Below are positions 1 through 10,854 of a stretch of 64,000 nucleotides of DNA, in pieces. How positions within the stretch are numbered: position 1 is the stretch's first letter; the number at the start of each line of letters is the position of its first letter. The notes under the pieces were generated by a model. It did no database searches. It saw only the letters and a program-made list of their open reading frames with translations, and was not told where the DNA came from. The DNA comes from Edaphochlamys debaryana (Eukaryota; Chlorophyta; Chlorophyceae; Chlamydomonadales): contig JAEHOE010000087.1 of assembly GCA_016858145.1 (NCBI GenBank), positions 434,001 to 498,000 of the forward strand, written 5' to 3'. The translations under genes and the position numbers were made by a program.

Positions 1-110
1 GCCTTCGCCTGGCTGACCGCAGCTGCCGAGCCCTGGAGGTAAGAACGCGCGCAGAGGAGGTGCGGTGCGGTCAGCACCCGGTGACCCCGCATCCACAACG
101 AAGGGACGTG
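1..110 (-). pseudogene. Edge fragment of a third MYND-family gene copy
   Basis: Bases 1-32 on the minus strand match exon 4 of the intact MYND gene (13316-13385), reading GSAAAVSQAKA after an acceptor ending CTCCAG. The match continues through the adjoining intron to about base 110 and then stops. The upstream exon 3 expected roughly 100 bases further on, as in the two complete copies, is absent; a GC-rich stretch and a 10-bp minisatellite follow instead. The rest of the copy would lie left of the window, so it cannot be said whether the gene is functional with a different 5' end or is a truncated relic. Confidence 0.55.
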
Positions 111-280
111 CCGCTGTGCTCCTCACGGCCTGCGTGCGACTCCAATGGGCGGGGCTGCTGCAGCTGCTCCACTGAGGGGCGGGGGAGGAGGACGGAGAGG
201 AAGGACAGCTAAGAGTGCTGTGCGATGCCCCGGCCTGGCCGCCCAAGCAGAGAGCTCAGCATGAGTGCCCGGGCAGCGCA

Positions 281-610
281 TGTAGCCGCATGCAGCCGCA
301 TGTAGCCGCATGTAGCCGCATGTAGCCGCATGCAGCCGCATGTAGCCGCATGCAGCCGCATGTAGCCGCATGCAGCCGCATGTAGCCGCATGCAGCCGCA
401 TGTAGCCGCATGCAGCCGCATGTAGCCGCATGCAGCCGCATGCAGCCGCATGTAGCCGCATGCAGCCGCATGTAGCCGCATGCAGCCGCATGCAGCCGCA
501 TGTAGCCGCATGTAGCCGCATGTAGCCGCATGTAGCCGCATGTAGCCGCATGTAGCCGCATGTAGCCGCATGTAGCCGCATGTAGCCGCATGTAGCCGCA
601 TGCAGCCGCA
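281..610. repeat. 10-bp minisatellite, 33 units in two variants
   Basis: Thirty-three perfect head-to-tail units of TGYAGCCGCA. Only the third base varies: 21 units have T and 12 have C. The left two thirds mix the variants, often alternating, and the last block (501-600) is ten consecutive T units. Because 10 is not a multiple of 3 and the T-variant contains TAG, the plus strand is closed, whereas the minus strand is open in all three frames with a 30-bp (10-residue) period. I do not regard these open frames as genes. Confidence 0.97.
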
Positions 611-718
611 GGTTTGATGTACCCTAGCGGCAACTCCCTTCCCACCGAGCATGCCGCGCACACCTGCCAGGCCGCTCAGCTGCTTCGCCGTCCCCTCCTC
701 CCGCTCCGCCAACCTCGC

Positions 719-1640
719 CTACTTCTTCGCCACAGTGGTTTGCAGTGCCTCCGGCGTCCGACGGTGCACGAGCAACTCGGCCGCCTGGGGGGCACGAGCG
801 AGGGGTCAGCTGCCAGCAGGAGGAGGTGTCTCGTCCCTGGGCCCAGTGGCCCCAGTGTAACCCTCAAGCCCTGGCCCCCCTAAGGTCTCAAGCCCTGCAA
901 CCGCACAGGCACCTAGCGGCCCGGGGCAGGACTGATGCACTCGCGCCTGACAGACAACACACGCTCCCTTCCACCCCAACTCGCCCCCACGTTCTCCAGC
1001 TTACATCCCGGCCGCTCCCGCTCCCTCTTCGGCTGCGCCTCGCTCTCCTGCAGCCCCAGCATCAGCCCCAGCTCCTGGCTGGAGCGGGCGGACGGACAGA
1101 GCTGAGGAAGGGCGAGGCATAGCAGGGCGGTTGGGCCTTGGGCGGTGGGTGAAGGCGGACGTCGAGCTAGGCAGCGAAAGCGTCCGACAGCCTGCAACCC
1201 TAGCTGGACCCGAGGACAGTGGGTTGGCCGCCGCAGAGGACCGAGCGGCTTGAGGGCAGGCGGCCTCGGGCAGGTCCGCGCCTAGGCCCCGGCAAGACAC
1301 ACACACCTCTCTGTCCCTCACCTGCGCCGCCACCTCGCTCAGCGCCTCCGTCACCCGCTTCTGTTGCTCCGACGCCCGCGCCATCCATCCCTGTCATTCA
1401 CCAACCCCCCTCCGACCCCTCTCCTCCCCCGCTGCTGCTCCGCCGCCAGAGTGGCCCACGCCGGGTCCTCGGCCGTGCGCCGCTTCTGCTCCTGCGCCTG
1501 CGCTACTCCCGCCGCCAGGTGCTGTGCGGCCGTGAGCGTCCGCTGCTCGCACAGCCATCGAAGCAGCGGCTCAGCCCGAGCTCTGATCTCAACCCGTCTC
1601 AATGCCCACGCACACATGCGGTCACGTCAAGCTCCGCCGT
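719..1640 (-). pseudogene. Possible coiled-coil gene or remnant, unrecognised
   Basis: The minus strand holds helix-forming, Gln/Glu/Arg/Ala-rich open segments bordered by splice-like sites: about 1590-1440 (reading LTAAQHLAAGVAQAQEQKRR), about 1388-1322 (MARASEQQKRVTEALSEVAA, donor GTGAGG), 1101-1005 (SSQELGLMLGLQESEAQPKR, donor GTAAGC) and 784-719 (AAELLVHRRTPEALQTTVAK, then TAG). The first two segments are in different frames with only about 40 G-rich bases between them and no good donor. The third ends in a phase that does not fit the fourth. It may be a real gene with unusual splicing, a decayed gene, or chance. The family is not recognised. Confidence 0.25.
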
Positions 1641-1699
1641 GGAGCCGGTGGTGAGCAGTGAGCAGCTGCCCTCCGGTGCTCCGACGCCATCAGCGGACG

Positions 1700-2754
1700 G
1701 CATTGCCGTGACAGTACCGGTAAGTGTTGCCAGGACCCGTGGCGCGATGCGGAGGTTGAGATGCCACCACACGCTTCGGTGAGCATCATTCCAGGGGTTT
1801 GCCAGCGGCTGCCAGTTCGGGACCGGACCCCGCTGAGATGGCCCGGGCGTGTGGGTTTTGGCCCATCAGTCACGGAGTCCCGGCTGGCATGGCTCAAAAG
1901 AGTATGCATGACTTCGCTGTGCACGCTGCTCACCCGGCTGCGCAGTGGTGATTCGCAAACGATAACTGGCCAAAGCGCCCACTCCTTGCGACAATCTAAC
2001 AGGCGTGCGGATGCCAGAAATGAGGACATGCGCGATTGGAGAGCCTGCCAGGCAGCAGCGCGCGCTGGGCAGGCCGGCCTGCCCGCAGTCGCGCGACAGC
2101 TGGCGCCAGCGAGGAGCGCCCGGGACTAGAATGTAGCTGCCATCGTGCCGGCCACTACATGCACTGGCTGAGCAAGAGCGCGGCAGGTGGTGGTGCACCC
2201 GCGAGTTGGCATGGCTTGATTCCTCCGGTGCGCGCTGTCAAGGTTGCTTGCAAAAGTAGTGAGCAGCAAGGCGCTCTGCACGGAGCAGGCGCGGCCGTGA
2301 AACTTACGGCGTGGCATGCACTTGGTGCGTACAGAGGGGGCCAGGCGCCCTAGGGCTTGGCGTGCCACGCCGAGCGGTCACAGCTCGCCTCTTTAGTAGC
2401 TCAATTGCTGCTGAGGCACGCTTAACTAGCCCATCCTTATTATGCAGCTAGGGTCAAGCTTGCGGGCTGGCAGCGGCGCGCGCCATGGGGTCCCGAGCCA
2501 TCCCCGCCCCGCTCGATCGCTCGGCAGTGCGGCCCGCGGCTGGTCCTCAGCACACGATGTGCCTCGGAAGCAATAGATGGCCCAAGCTTGGGGGCGACGG
2601 AGGCACCCGAGCTGCCACGGGCGCGCACACGGGCGGGCAGCCGGAGGGCCGCCGCTGACGCTGGTGCCCAGGCCTCCGCCAAGGTGGGCAGGCAGCAGCG
2701 TCGTTGGGGGCAGAGAGGCCGGTGGGAATACTGAGCTGATTTCGCCGGCGTTAC
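1700..2754. other. Intergenic stretch, nothing supported
   Basis: No conserved reading frame, repeat or RNA gene was recognised. It lies between a possible minus-strand gene to the left and a plus-strand gene to the right, so it may contain two divergent promoters. Confidence 0.5.
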
Positions 2755-4138
2755 ATGGCCTGGGGGTGGGATGAGCTTGAGGAGCGGCAAGGAACAGCGG
2801 CAAGTTCAGGGTCGCGTGCCGCAGCTCCAGCCGCTGCCTGGCCCTGTGGCCACGTGCCCCTAGCTGATCTTGTACGTCTGGCCCTCACCTTATACCTCCA
2901 GCGGAAGAGCGCAGCCGAGGAGCTCCGACAGCTCGGCACCTGGCACGCCCCTCCTCGCTCTCTCCTGACGCTCCACACGTCGCCTAACCCCCTGCCAACC
3001 TGTTCCACCCCACTCAATGCACTGTTCCTTGCCTGGTCACAGCGCTCTCCTGCCCCACCCCACATGCCGTACGGTACCTTCTCGACCCTCAGACTTCACC
3101 CCCATCCGCTCCCACCCCCTCCCCAGGTGCAGCGCCTCGATTCCCAGCTGTCTGACCTGCTGGCCAGGGGAGGCCCTCGGGTCGTGGGTCCGGAAGCGAT
3201 GGTGGAGGTGGCGGCGGGCAGGGACGCACGGGCGGCGGAGCCCGGGCGGCAGCTGGCGCAGCGGGAGGCGGAGCTGGCGGCGGAGAGGAAGGCGCTGCAG
3301 CGGGAGAGGACACGGGCAGAGGAGCTGGAGAAGGAGTTGGAGCGGCTGCGCAAGCAGGTGGGGACGCGGGGGCCGCAGAGGCCGAGGGCGTCAACCTACT
3401 TTGTGCTGTTGTGCTGTTGTGCATCACGTTCGGCCATCGTGACTCTCTGCCCACGTTGCCCCACATCTGCGCGCAGCTGGCCCCGCAGCCGGAAGCCTTC
3501 AGCGGGGCACGCACGGCCGCCGCCAAAGGCGCTGCACGCACGACCGCCGGCAAAGGCGCTGCACGCACGGCCGCCGCCAAAGGCGCTGCACGCACGGCCG
3601 CCGCCGAAAACGTTGCACGCACGGCCGCCGCCAAGTATGCAGCGGCGGAGGCGGTTGCGCGGCAGCTGATGCCTGACGTGCACACCGACGCCAGCTCAGA
3701 CACCTATTTCCTGATCGCCGAGAAAGAGACCGGGTATCCGCGGACAGCCCTGACCGCGTGTCTGGTGGTCCTCGATCCTGTGGATCCCGTTTTCGGAAGC
3801 GAACACGCGTTCGAGCTGAGGTGCGCGCGTCGCGCTCCGGACTGGCCTTCCCGGTACGCACGATAAGTGCTTCCCCTGCGCCCCCTCCTCCTGCATGCAG
3901 TGCCGGCATTGATGACCTAAGCAGCCGCTTGGGGCTAGACGCCGATCCGCTGTCGTTTTGCTCGTCCCTCCGCCTGGTGGACCACACCCGGGCGGCGGTG
4001 CTGGCCGCGCTGCAGCCGCTGCTGGACGAGGGCATGAGCGCGGAGTGGCTGACGCGCTGCGAGCTGCAGTCCTCGCGCAAGGAGCAGTCGCACTTCAAGT
4101 ATATCGGAGTGCCCGTGCTCAGGGTGACGCGGAAGTGA
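2755..4138 (+). CDS. Unrecognised Ala-rich/coiled-coil protein, family member P1
   Basis: The supported exons are 3127-3357, 3477-3853 and 3901-4138, with consistent phases. Exon 3127-3357 codes a charged coiled coil (LAAERKALQRERTRAEELEK). The next exon codes five Ala-rich 9-residue repeats. The end (DPLSFCSSLRLVDHTRAAVL ... YIGVPVLRVTRK, stop TGA at 4136) matches the C-terminal region of the two related copies at 4747 and 16072. The second intron is only 47 bases (3854-3900, GTACGC...TGCAG), short for this genome. The 5' end is uncertain: frame is open from an ATG at 2755, either as one exon or spliced from a GTACGT donor near 2869. No domain is known to me, so no function is proposed. Of the three copies this is the only one without a frameshift. 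Confidence 0.5.
3501..3635 (+). repeat. 27-bp coding tandem repeat, five units
   Basis: Five units of 27 bases inside an exon of the P1 gene, starting at 3501, 3528, 3555, 3582 and 3609. Each codes nine residues close to GAARTAAAK. Units 3 and 4 are nearly identical and unit 5 is the most diverged. The period keeps the frame. Confidence 0.93.
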
Positions 4139-4746
4139 TGAGCTGCGGCCTGCGGGCTGGATGGTTGGCGGTACGCTTTGGCCACCTTCCTGAGGGTAGG
4201 GGGCTGCCGTCGCGCCGCGCGCGGAAGCTGGGATGGGGCTGGGCAGTGCGTGCCAGGAGTAGCACAGATAGAGCAGCCCAAGGGTGCGCCAGCGTGAACG
4301 GGCTGATCTTCATTCTATCACTGCATGGGTGCGAGGCCAGCAGGGGGCTCGTGATCAGGTGGACTGTTGGAGCAGCGGACACGGGCTATGCCGGATGCAT
4401 CGGATGAGCTCTGTAGCTTGGGTGAGATGAGTGATGATCCAAATCAAAACTCTTGTTGAGGGCATGGTGTGCGCGGCCGATGAGGGCAGGACCCCGTTCG
4501 CCCCTTGGCGGGACCCAGGGACGTATTGAGTGGAGGGTATGGTTGGGGAGGATGGAGGGCTGGTGGGCTCATCAAGGGGACCGGAGGGAGAGGGAGGAGG
4601 AAGCGTGGCGAGGGCAGAGCACGCGCTGGGCTGGAGTCGGGACCCGTGAGCGCCGATGCTGCATCTATCTGCTCAGCGCATCACCTGCACTCCTCTAAGC
4701 CCGCACACCTGGAACAGACAGACCCACGGCCTCAGGCTCCACAGCA
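4139..4746. other. Intergenic region with the shared 5' flank of family P
   Basis: It holds the 3' flank of P1 and the 5' flank of P2. About 4644-4670 (GACCCGTGAGCGCCGATGCT and on) resembles 15960-15985 upstream of the related copy at 16072, so the duplication included promoter-side sequence. Nothing else is recognised. Confidence 0.5.
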
Positions 4747-5450
4747 ATGTCCCTCGCCGCCTGCACCTTCATCAAGCGCGCCGGCGCTCAGCAGCCCGCG
4801 AGCGTTACGGCAGGGGACGCTGCGGCCCTGCGCCCCTCGCAGCTCACGCTCACGGACGTGATGCGCGCCGCCGACTCCAAGGCCGCGGCGGCTCGGCGAA
4901 CAGCAGCGGAGGGGGCCGCCGCGTCCGCAGCGCGGCTGCTGGTGCGCGAGGCCCTGCCCAAGCTGAAGGACTTCTCCAAGCTCCACATTGGCGATGTGGG
5001 GGCGAACAACTTCTTCTTCATGTTCAGCCAGGACGACGACGCTGAGGCGGGTGGCCTGACGGCGTGGCTGCTCGAAGGCGGGCCGCTCGAACCCTTCTCT
5101 GGATGGCTTGGCCTTCCTGACAGCAGCCGGTGAGGCACTGCACTCGGATCAGTACGCTAGCTGTGACTCCTGTGAAGGCAGGACGTTTGCTGCCCGCCCC
5201 CAAGCCTCCCATCCCCCGCGGCCCTTGCCCTCCTCCGCCGCAGTCTGGTGGGCGAGACCTGCACCAAGCCAAGCCGCCCCACGGATGCGCCCCCTTCCGG
5301 CTGGTGGCGGCCACCCGGCGTGCGCTGCTGCAGGCGGTCAAGCCCTACCTGGGGCCGGGCTTCAAGGCCGAGGGGCGGACGTGTACCTGTGTTGACGTGC
5401 CGGGAAACTACTACACCAAGCCTTCCATCCTGTGCATTAGGCGCGTGTAG
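4747..5450 (+). pseudogene. Family P copy 2, frameshifted
   Basis: Exon 1, 4747-5129, begins MSLAACTFIKRAGAQQP and contains PKLKDF ... NNFFFMFSQDDD ... GLTAWLLEGG, the conserved N-terminal part of the family. A GTGAGG donor at 5130 and a CCGCAG acceptor before 5244 lead into the conserved second exon (LVGETCTKP). A 5-base duplication, AAGCC at 5271-5275, then throws the frame. The conserved continuation (PHGCAPFRLVAATRRALLQA ... SILCIRRV, TAG at 5448) is in another frame. Bases 5092-5270 are almost identical to 16592-16770. The product is unknown. Without the 5 bases the gene would be of normal family form, so it is either a recent pseudogene or makes an altered C-terminus ending near 5553. 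Confidence 0.55.
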
Positions 5451-5955
5451 GCACCTGACGGGCGCCAACAATGGGCAGGTATGTGTGATGGAGGTAGATA
5501 TGCAGTGGAAACGGGCTGCTGGGATGTGTGCCGCCCGGGAGGTAGTCGCTTAGGGGTGTTGGCAAGGTAGGGTGAGGGCCGAGGTGCGGGGGCCTTCGTA
5601 GCGATGGCGGTGCGGCGCTGCCAAAAGACAATTGTGGGGCATCGATGACAGGCTGACTGGGGGCTCCGGGGCTGTGGCGAGTATGTACCGTTGGTTGAGT
5701 GCGCTGCACGTACCCTCTCGCTTGGGTGGCGAGGGCAGGGCGCAGGGCCGTGCTCTGGCCTGAACATACATGGTATCCACGCTCCCTTCACGCACATCGA
5801 GCCCGAGCCCTGTATGTAGCCAGCCACCTCTTCACAAGCCCCCTTGGTCCGATGCCCGACGTCTCCCCTTGCCCGCAGTAGTCAGCAACCCGGACAGCCG
5901 CCTCAGTCAGCCTCGTACATTGCACAACCAGGCATCCCCGCCCTCCGTGCCCCCC
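5451..5955. other. Convergent intergenic spacer
   Basis: It lies between the 3' end of the plus-strand P2 copy and the 3' end of the minus-strand MYND pseudogene. No gene or clear signal is seen. Confidence 0.5.
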
Positions 5956-8900
5956 TCAGTCACTGACTCCGATCGCTGCAGCCCGCGCCGCCGCTTCCGA
6001 TACCGCCCCGCATTCGCTCTTGTGCCCCTCCCGCCAGTGCGCCCGCTGGCAGCCCGGCCCGCAGTACCGCACAGCCTTGCAGCCGCCGCACTGCTTCAGC
6101 GCCAGACCGCCCTCGCTGCGGCCCCCGAACGAGGCGCAGCCGGGGAAGCCGCAGACCCGCAGCTTGAGGAGCGCCCGGCCCTCGGGCGGTGCTGCCAGGG
6201 GCGGCGGCAGCGGTGCGCGCAGGGCCGCCGCCGCTGCGCGCCGCGCCTCCTCCGGGCTGCTGATCACGTCCCCGGGCCGCCAGAGCAGCTCCTTTGGCAC
6301 ACGCAGCGGCTGCAGACTGCCGCCGGCTACCACACTCTTTGCCCACCGCAGCAGCTCCGTCGCTCCGCTGCGGAAGGCCGCGTCAGCCTCCGCCTCCTCC
6401 GTTGTCCCCCGCCCGCCCGTGCCCCCGCCCTGGGCCAGACGGAGCAAGGTGAGGAGCGGCGAGAAGCGTGAGCCATCGTTCACGCCCATCTGTCGTATGA
6501 CCTCCAGCCCTCGCTCCACGCCTGCTCCAGGCACCCCCGCTCTGCCTCCGCCCCTGCCGCCCCAGCCCCAGCCCCTGCCGCAACCGCCTCCGCCCCTGTC
6601 GCCTCCGCCCCGGCCCCTGCCGCCTCCACCCCGCCCCCCGCCGCCTCCGCCTGCCCCCGCCCGGCGGGCACAAGCCAGCGCCGCACGCGGGCCGAAAGCA
6701 AGGGGTGGGCGGCGAGCTGCAGGGCCGCGAAGCTGAGGTCCTTTCGCAGGTTACCACTGTGCCGCGTGTCCTCGTAGGGCGTACCCGCGATCTGCCAGGT
6801 TATGAGCAGCTTGCAGGCCGCTGCGATGAGGCGGTGCGGCTGGCACGCCAGGAGCCGAGCCTCGGCCCGGCTGCCAGGGGCGGCGCACAGGGCCGAGACG
6901 TGGTGCAGGCTCGCGCTGAGCGCACTGGCCGCACTCCTCTGAGTCACCGCAAGTAGCGGCAGCGGAGATTCTAGGTCAGCCGGCGCCGCGGCGGCGGCGG
7001 CAACGTCGGCCCCCAAGCGCACCGCCAGCCGGCCTGCCGCCTGGAAAAAGAAGGCCCCGCGCTCCTCCTCAACTGCGTCCCCAGCCGCTGAGCTGCGGGA
7101 CGAGCCCCCGGAGGGAGGCTCTGCCGCCGACTCACAGCCCCAGGTCAAGAGGTCACCCCTGCCGGGCCTGAGCAGCGCTGCGCAATGGCCAAGGGCATGG
7201 GCAAGGCACGCGGGGGATGCCACGGGGCCCCGCAGGGAGGCCGGGACAGCGCTTGGTGCCCCCGTCGCCGCCGCCGCCTCCAGCCCCCGTGTGATCAGGG
7301 ATGCGCGCTTGGCGAGGGTCAGCGCCACTCCGCTCACATCGCACGCGGCCGCCACCCCGCATGAGTTCAGGAGCAGCAGCACCCTGCCGGCCAAGAACAG
7401 GACGGGCTCAAGTGCCTCCGCCAGCCGCCGGTCGTTCTCCGAGGCCCCCGGTGCCGCGGCCCGGTCGGCGGCCGCGAAGGCGAGGCGCAGGGCGTGGTCC
7501 AGGGAGGCAATCAGGCCCGCGCTAGTCAGGGAGACCGCCAGGGCCTCTTCCTGCCTGACGGTCTGAGGAACGTTGCTGGGGTCTGCGGGGTCAGCAGAAA
7601 GCCCTCGCCGTCAGCGCAGAGATGCCGTTGGTACTGGCCCCCAGCGCCCCATATGGTGAAGGCAGTGCTCCGTTCCACACACTTTACGCTTGCCTCCCCA
7701 GGCACATTCGGAAACCCGGTGCGGAAACCCTAGCGGGCCCACCTGAAGCCGCTGCGAAGCCCCGCAGTCCCGCCACAAGCGCCGTCGCTAGGCTGACCGC
7801 AGCCACCGAGCCCTGAAGGGTAGCGCACGGCGGAGGGGCGGTGCCGTGAGGAAGGAACGCGCACAGTGGAGTCAGCCCCCGAGGCCCCGCACACATTTCG
7901 AAAGGACGTAAGCTAGCGCTGTGCGTGAGCCCATCGCCGCAATTGGCTCTTGGAGGGACCCAGACGGTGGAGATGAGTAGCTACCCATAAAAAAAAACTG
8001 CAAAAGACGTGCGAGCAGTGCAGGTGGAGAGGCGGTGCGGTCAGCACCCGAGGCCCCACAAGCGCACACCGCAAGGACGAGCAACCCACCGCCATGGTCG
8101 CCTCCAGCTCTCCAGCACACGCCTGCTCCGCCAGCACAGCCTCCAGCCCCTCGCACGCCGCCGCCATCACCCAGGCGCTCGACTCCGCCCAGTGCGGGTA
8201 CTCCTCCGGGGACGGGGGATTCCAGGGTGGCCGAGGGGGCAGTAGCACGTGGAGGCAGCTCTGGGGGCGGCAGAGGGAAGGAGAATCAAGATTGAGTGGA
8301 GAGACTTGCGTTCTTATGGTCTGAGCCGGGGCCCGGACAGGCCGGCATCAAGAGCTCCTGCTACGTGTAGCGCTGCCAGTGCACGCAACAGCTCTCGTGC
8401 GAACTTTAATGCGGGCTTGTGACGTTCACACAGCCCAATGCCAGTAATACCACTTTCACTATGCTTGGTAGGCATCCCGCACGCACCTCTCCGTCCCAAT
8501 GCTGCCGCCGCTGCTCCGCTGTGTAGGCCCCCGCCGGCCCCTCGCCCCGGCTGAGGCGGCACAGGGCCTCGGCTGTGCTCGCCGCCGCCCTCGCCAGCTG
8601 CAGCCCCGGAGGCACCCCGGGCGCGGGCGGCAGGCGGGCGTCGTCGGGGGCGGTCAGCAGCCCCTGCCGCCCATAGTTCCACATCCCAACCGTCGCGATT
8701 GCGGTGTTGTGGTGATAGGAGCTCAGGCGCGGGTCGTCAATGCTTCCCCCATATCCGCCTGCGCTGCTGGGCCCGCCGTCCCCAGGCCCCATGCCCACCA
8801 CTTCCACAGCATCTGCAGCAATGACAGGCGCAGGGAGGCCACGTGGGGGTGCGCTAGGGAGGCGCCCAGGGCACTGCCGGCGCTGCGCGCGTCGGGCCCG

Positions 8901-10854
8901 GGACACGGCTCATCCGATGGGCCGTCCCGGTGAGTGACGCGAGTGCACGCACGCAGACATAGTCGTTTTGGGGCGAGGCCCATGTCCCCGTCTCCACCGA
9001 GCCCCCGCCACCGCGCGCCTGCGTCTGCGCCTCCGCCCTCGCTGCCCTGCCCCGGCAGGGTCAGACCCGGGGCAGAGTCAGGGGAAGCCAAGAGGGCCGG
9101 CGCCACTCCGCCCGGCAGCTGGGAGTCCCGCAGGGCCGCCGCCAGCCGCGGCACCAGGGGCGGCACGCGGCCGGCAGCCGCGCTCAAGGGCTCCTGCTCC
9201 AGCAGGTGAACAACGAGGGTGAGGCACTGGCCGGCGTAGATGCCGAGAGCATTGCAGGTATCAGACACAATCCCGTCTCGCAGCGAAGACCCGTAATAAG
9301 CGGCGCCGAGAGCGGCAATGCGCGCCTGCGTCGCCGGCAGCTGCAGGTGCCGGGCCAGGTCCGCTGCACTGCTGGCCGCCCGGGAAGCCGCCGAGAGGAA
9401 GTCGGCGGCGACTACGGGCGCCGCAAGGGCACGGATGTGCCGCGCATTGCCGTCGGCTGGGTTCCCTAGGAGGTCAGAGAGGGCCATCATGTATCACTGC
9501 GTTTTAATCAGGGGGGCCACCGCTCCTCCGATTCGTTACAGGCGTGATTTGGGTAGGGGGAGTGCGGGGTCATCGCGGGTCAGACTGACCCGCTTGACCC
9601 CTTCCTCCCCCCTCGCTGAGGCGGGGCTGGTGGCTGGGGTTGGTAGGGGGAGTATGGCACCTTGACCTGTACAGCAACTGAGGGAACCCATGGGGCCTCC
9701 ATTCTAGCAAATTGTTCGGTGAGACTCTCCATTCCGACCTGGAGGGCGACTGGCTAGAGGGCGTGGCTGGCACGGGAGGGCACGGCCAGGCCAAAGGGCG
9801 CGTTGTTAACCCCGGCCGGCAGCGTCCCACCCAAGGGCGGTAGAAGGTCCACGGCGTCATATGAGGTAACGCTGAGCTATGGGTGCTTCGAGGAATCAAT
9901 AGGTTGCGGCAGCTGCCCAAGGGCGAGACAAGGCTCGCCGAATTTGCCCAATTCGCGCATTGATTATGTCCCCGGCCGGCGCCAAAGTTGACTTCAGCTG
10001 CTACAGTTGCAGCTCAGTGTCATTGAGAATACATATCAGTTGCGTTTGAGGCCGGAAGTGCCGAGGGAGCGAAGCCCATGCGACATGCGAAAGCGGAAAT
10101 TGCCGAGGAGCGACGAGAGCAGCTGCATTGCGGCATTGAGAAAGCTAGGAGTGCTATAAGGTGATACCAAGAGACAGAAGACCCAATGATACACCAGGCA
10201 GGAAGTTGCCGTATTCGGCTAGCCTTCCCTACATAGGGGACCCCGGTGATGAGACCTGAATGACAAGTTCTGAGCGCGCGCCGCGCGCCATGTAGGGGCC
10301 TTACGTGGTCTTTACTGTTTCGGCTAACCTAGCGTAAGTAGGAGCGGTGGCAACGAGCGCAGCCAGAAACCCGCACTGTGTGCGGTGAGCTTGCCCGTTT
10401 CGGCGGCTATGAGGAGGGTGTCGAAGCTGGCTCCGGGCCGGCTGGCGGCGGTGATGGGAGCCGTAATGCTGCGAAGCTGCTGTTGAAACCACGCTGGCAC
10501 GCCGGCCGCCGAACAGCCCTCGAGCCACTGCAGCCGCCCAGACGCAGGGCCAGCGGGGTCCCAGCCCCCGCCGCTGTAGCCCAGCTCCGACTGGGCCTCT
10601 TTGATTGCGTCCTCAGTAGCAGTCAGCTCCTCTCTCCCGCCGATTGGAGCATCCAAGACACATGCGCTGGTGACCTCTCTGGTCCGCTCGGCAAAGGGCC
10701 CGGCCCTGCTCGGCGCGCGAATGGGCGGGAAAGCTTCTTCGAAGGCAGTATCCTACCTTCGGTCCTCCTCGGCCTCCCTTCCGTTGACATAAGCATTCCG
10801 GTAGCCCTCCAAGCGATCCATGTACGCGCGCCAGAGTTTGCGAAGCAACGCCAT
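5956..10854 (-). pseudogene. MYND zinc-finger gene copy, disrupted
   Basis: It is paralogous over its whole length to the intact gene at 11585-15320, with the same five-exon layout: exon 1 10854-10757 (MALLRKLWRAYMDR), exon 2 from about 10646 to 8487, exon 3 8260-8090 (171 nt, same length), exon 4 7812-7743 (70 nt, same) and exon 5 7582-5956 ending with the MYND finger (CGFPGCASFGG ... CQRAHWREGHKSEC). Three defects are visible: an insertion of roughly 840 bases in exon 2 (about 9500-10355), one missing base near 8793-8803 and one missing base near 6483-6490, each closing the frame soon after. The intron between exons 3 and 4 is also expanded (7813-8089) by an internal repeat. Most likely it is a recent pseudogene; sequencing error is the alternative for the single-base changes. 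Confidence 0.72.
9516..10351. mobile_element. Insertion with 12-bp inverted termini in the MYND pseudogene
   Basis: Compared with the intact paralogue, exon 2 is interrupted here. GCCACCGCTCCT at 9516-9527 recurs as a perfect inverted copy at 10340-10351, close to both ends of the extra DNA. This fits a non-autonomous DNA transposon (MITE-like) of about 836 bases. No transposase frame is seen inside. A target-site duplication is not obvious, although CTAGG occurs on both sides (about 9466 and 10329). The family is not recognised. Confidence 0.5.

Noticed and set aside
123..712. Three overlapping minus-strand open frames with MRLHAATCGY repeats
   Set aside because: All three frames of the 10-bp minisatellite are open for trivial reasons; there is no start context, splice structure or family match.
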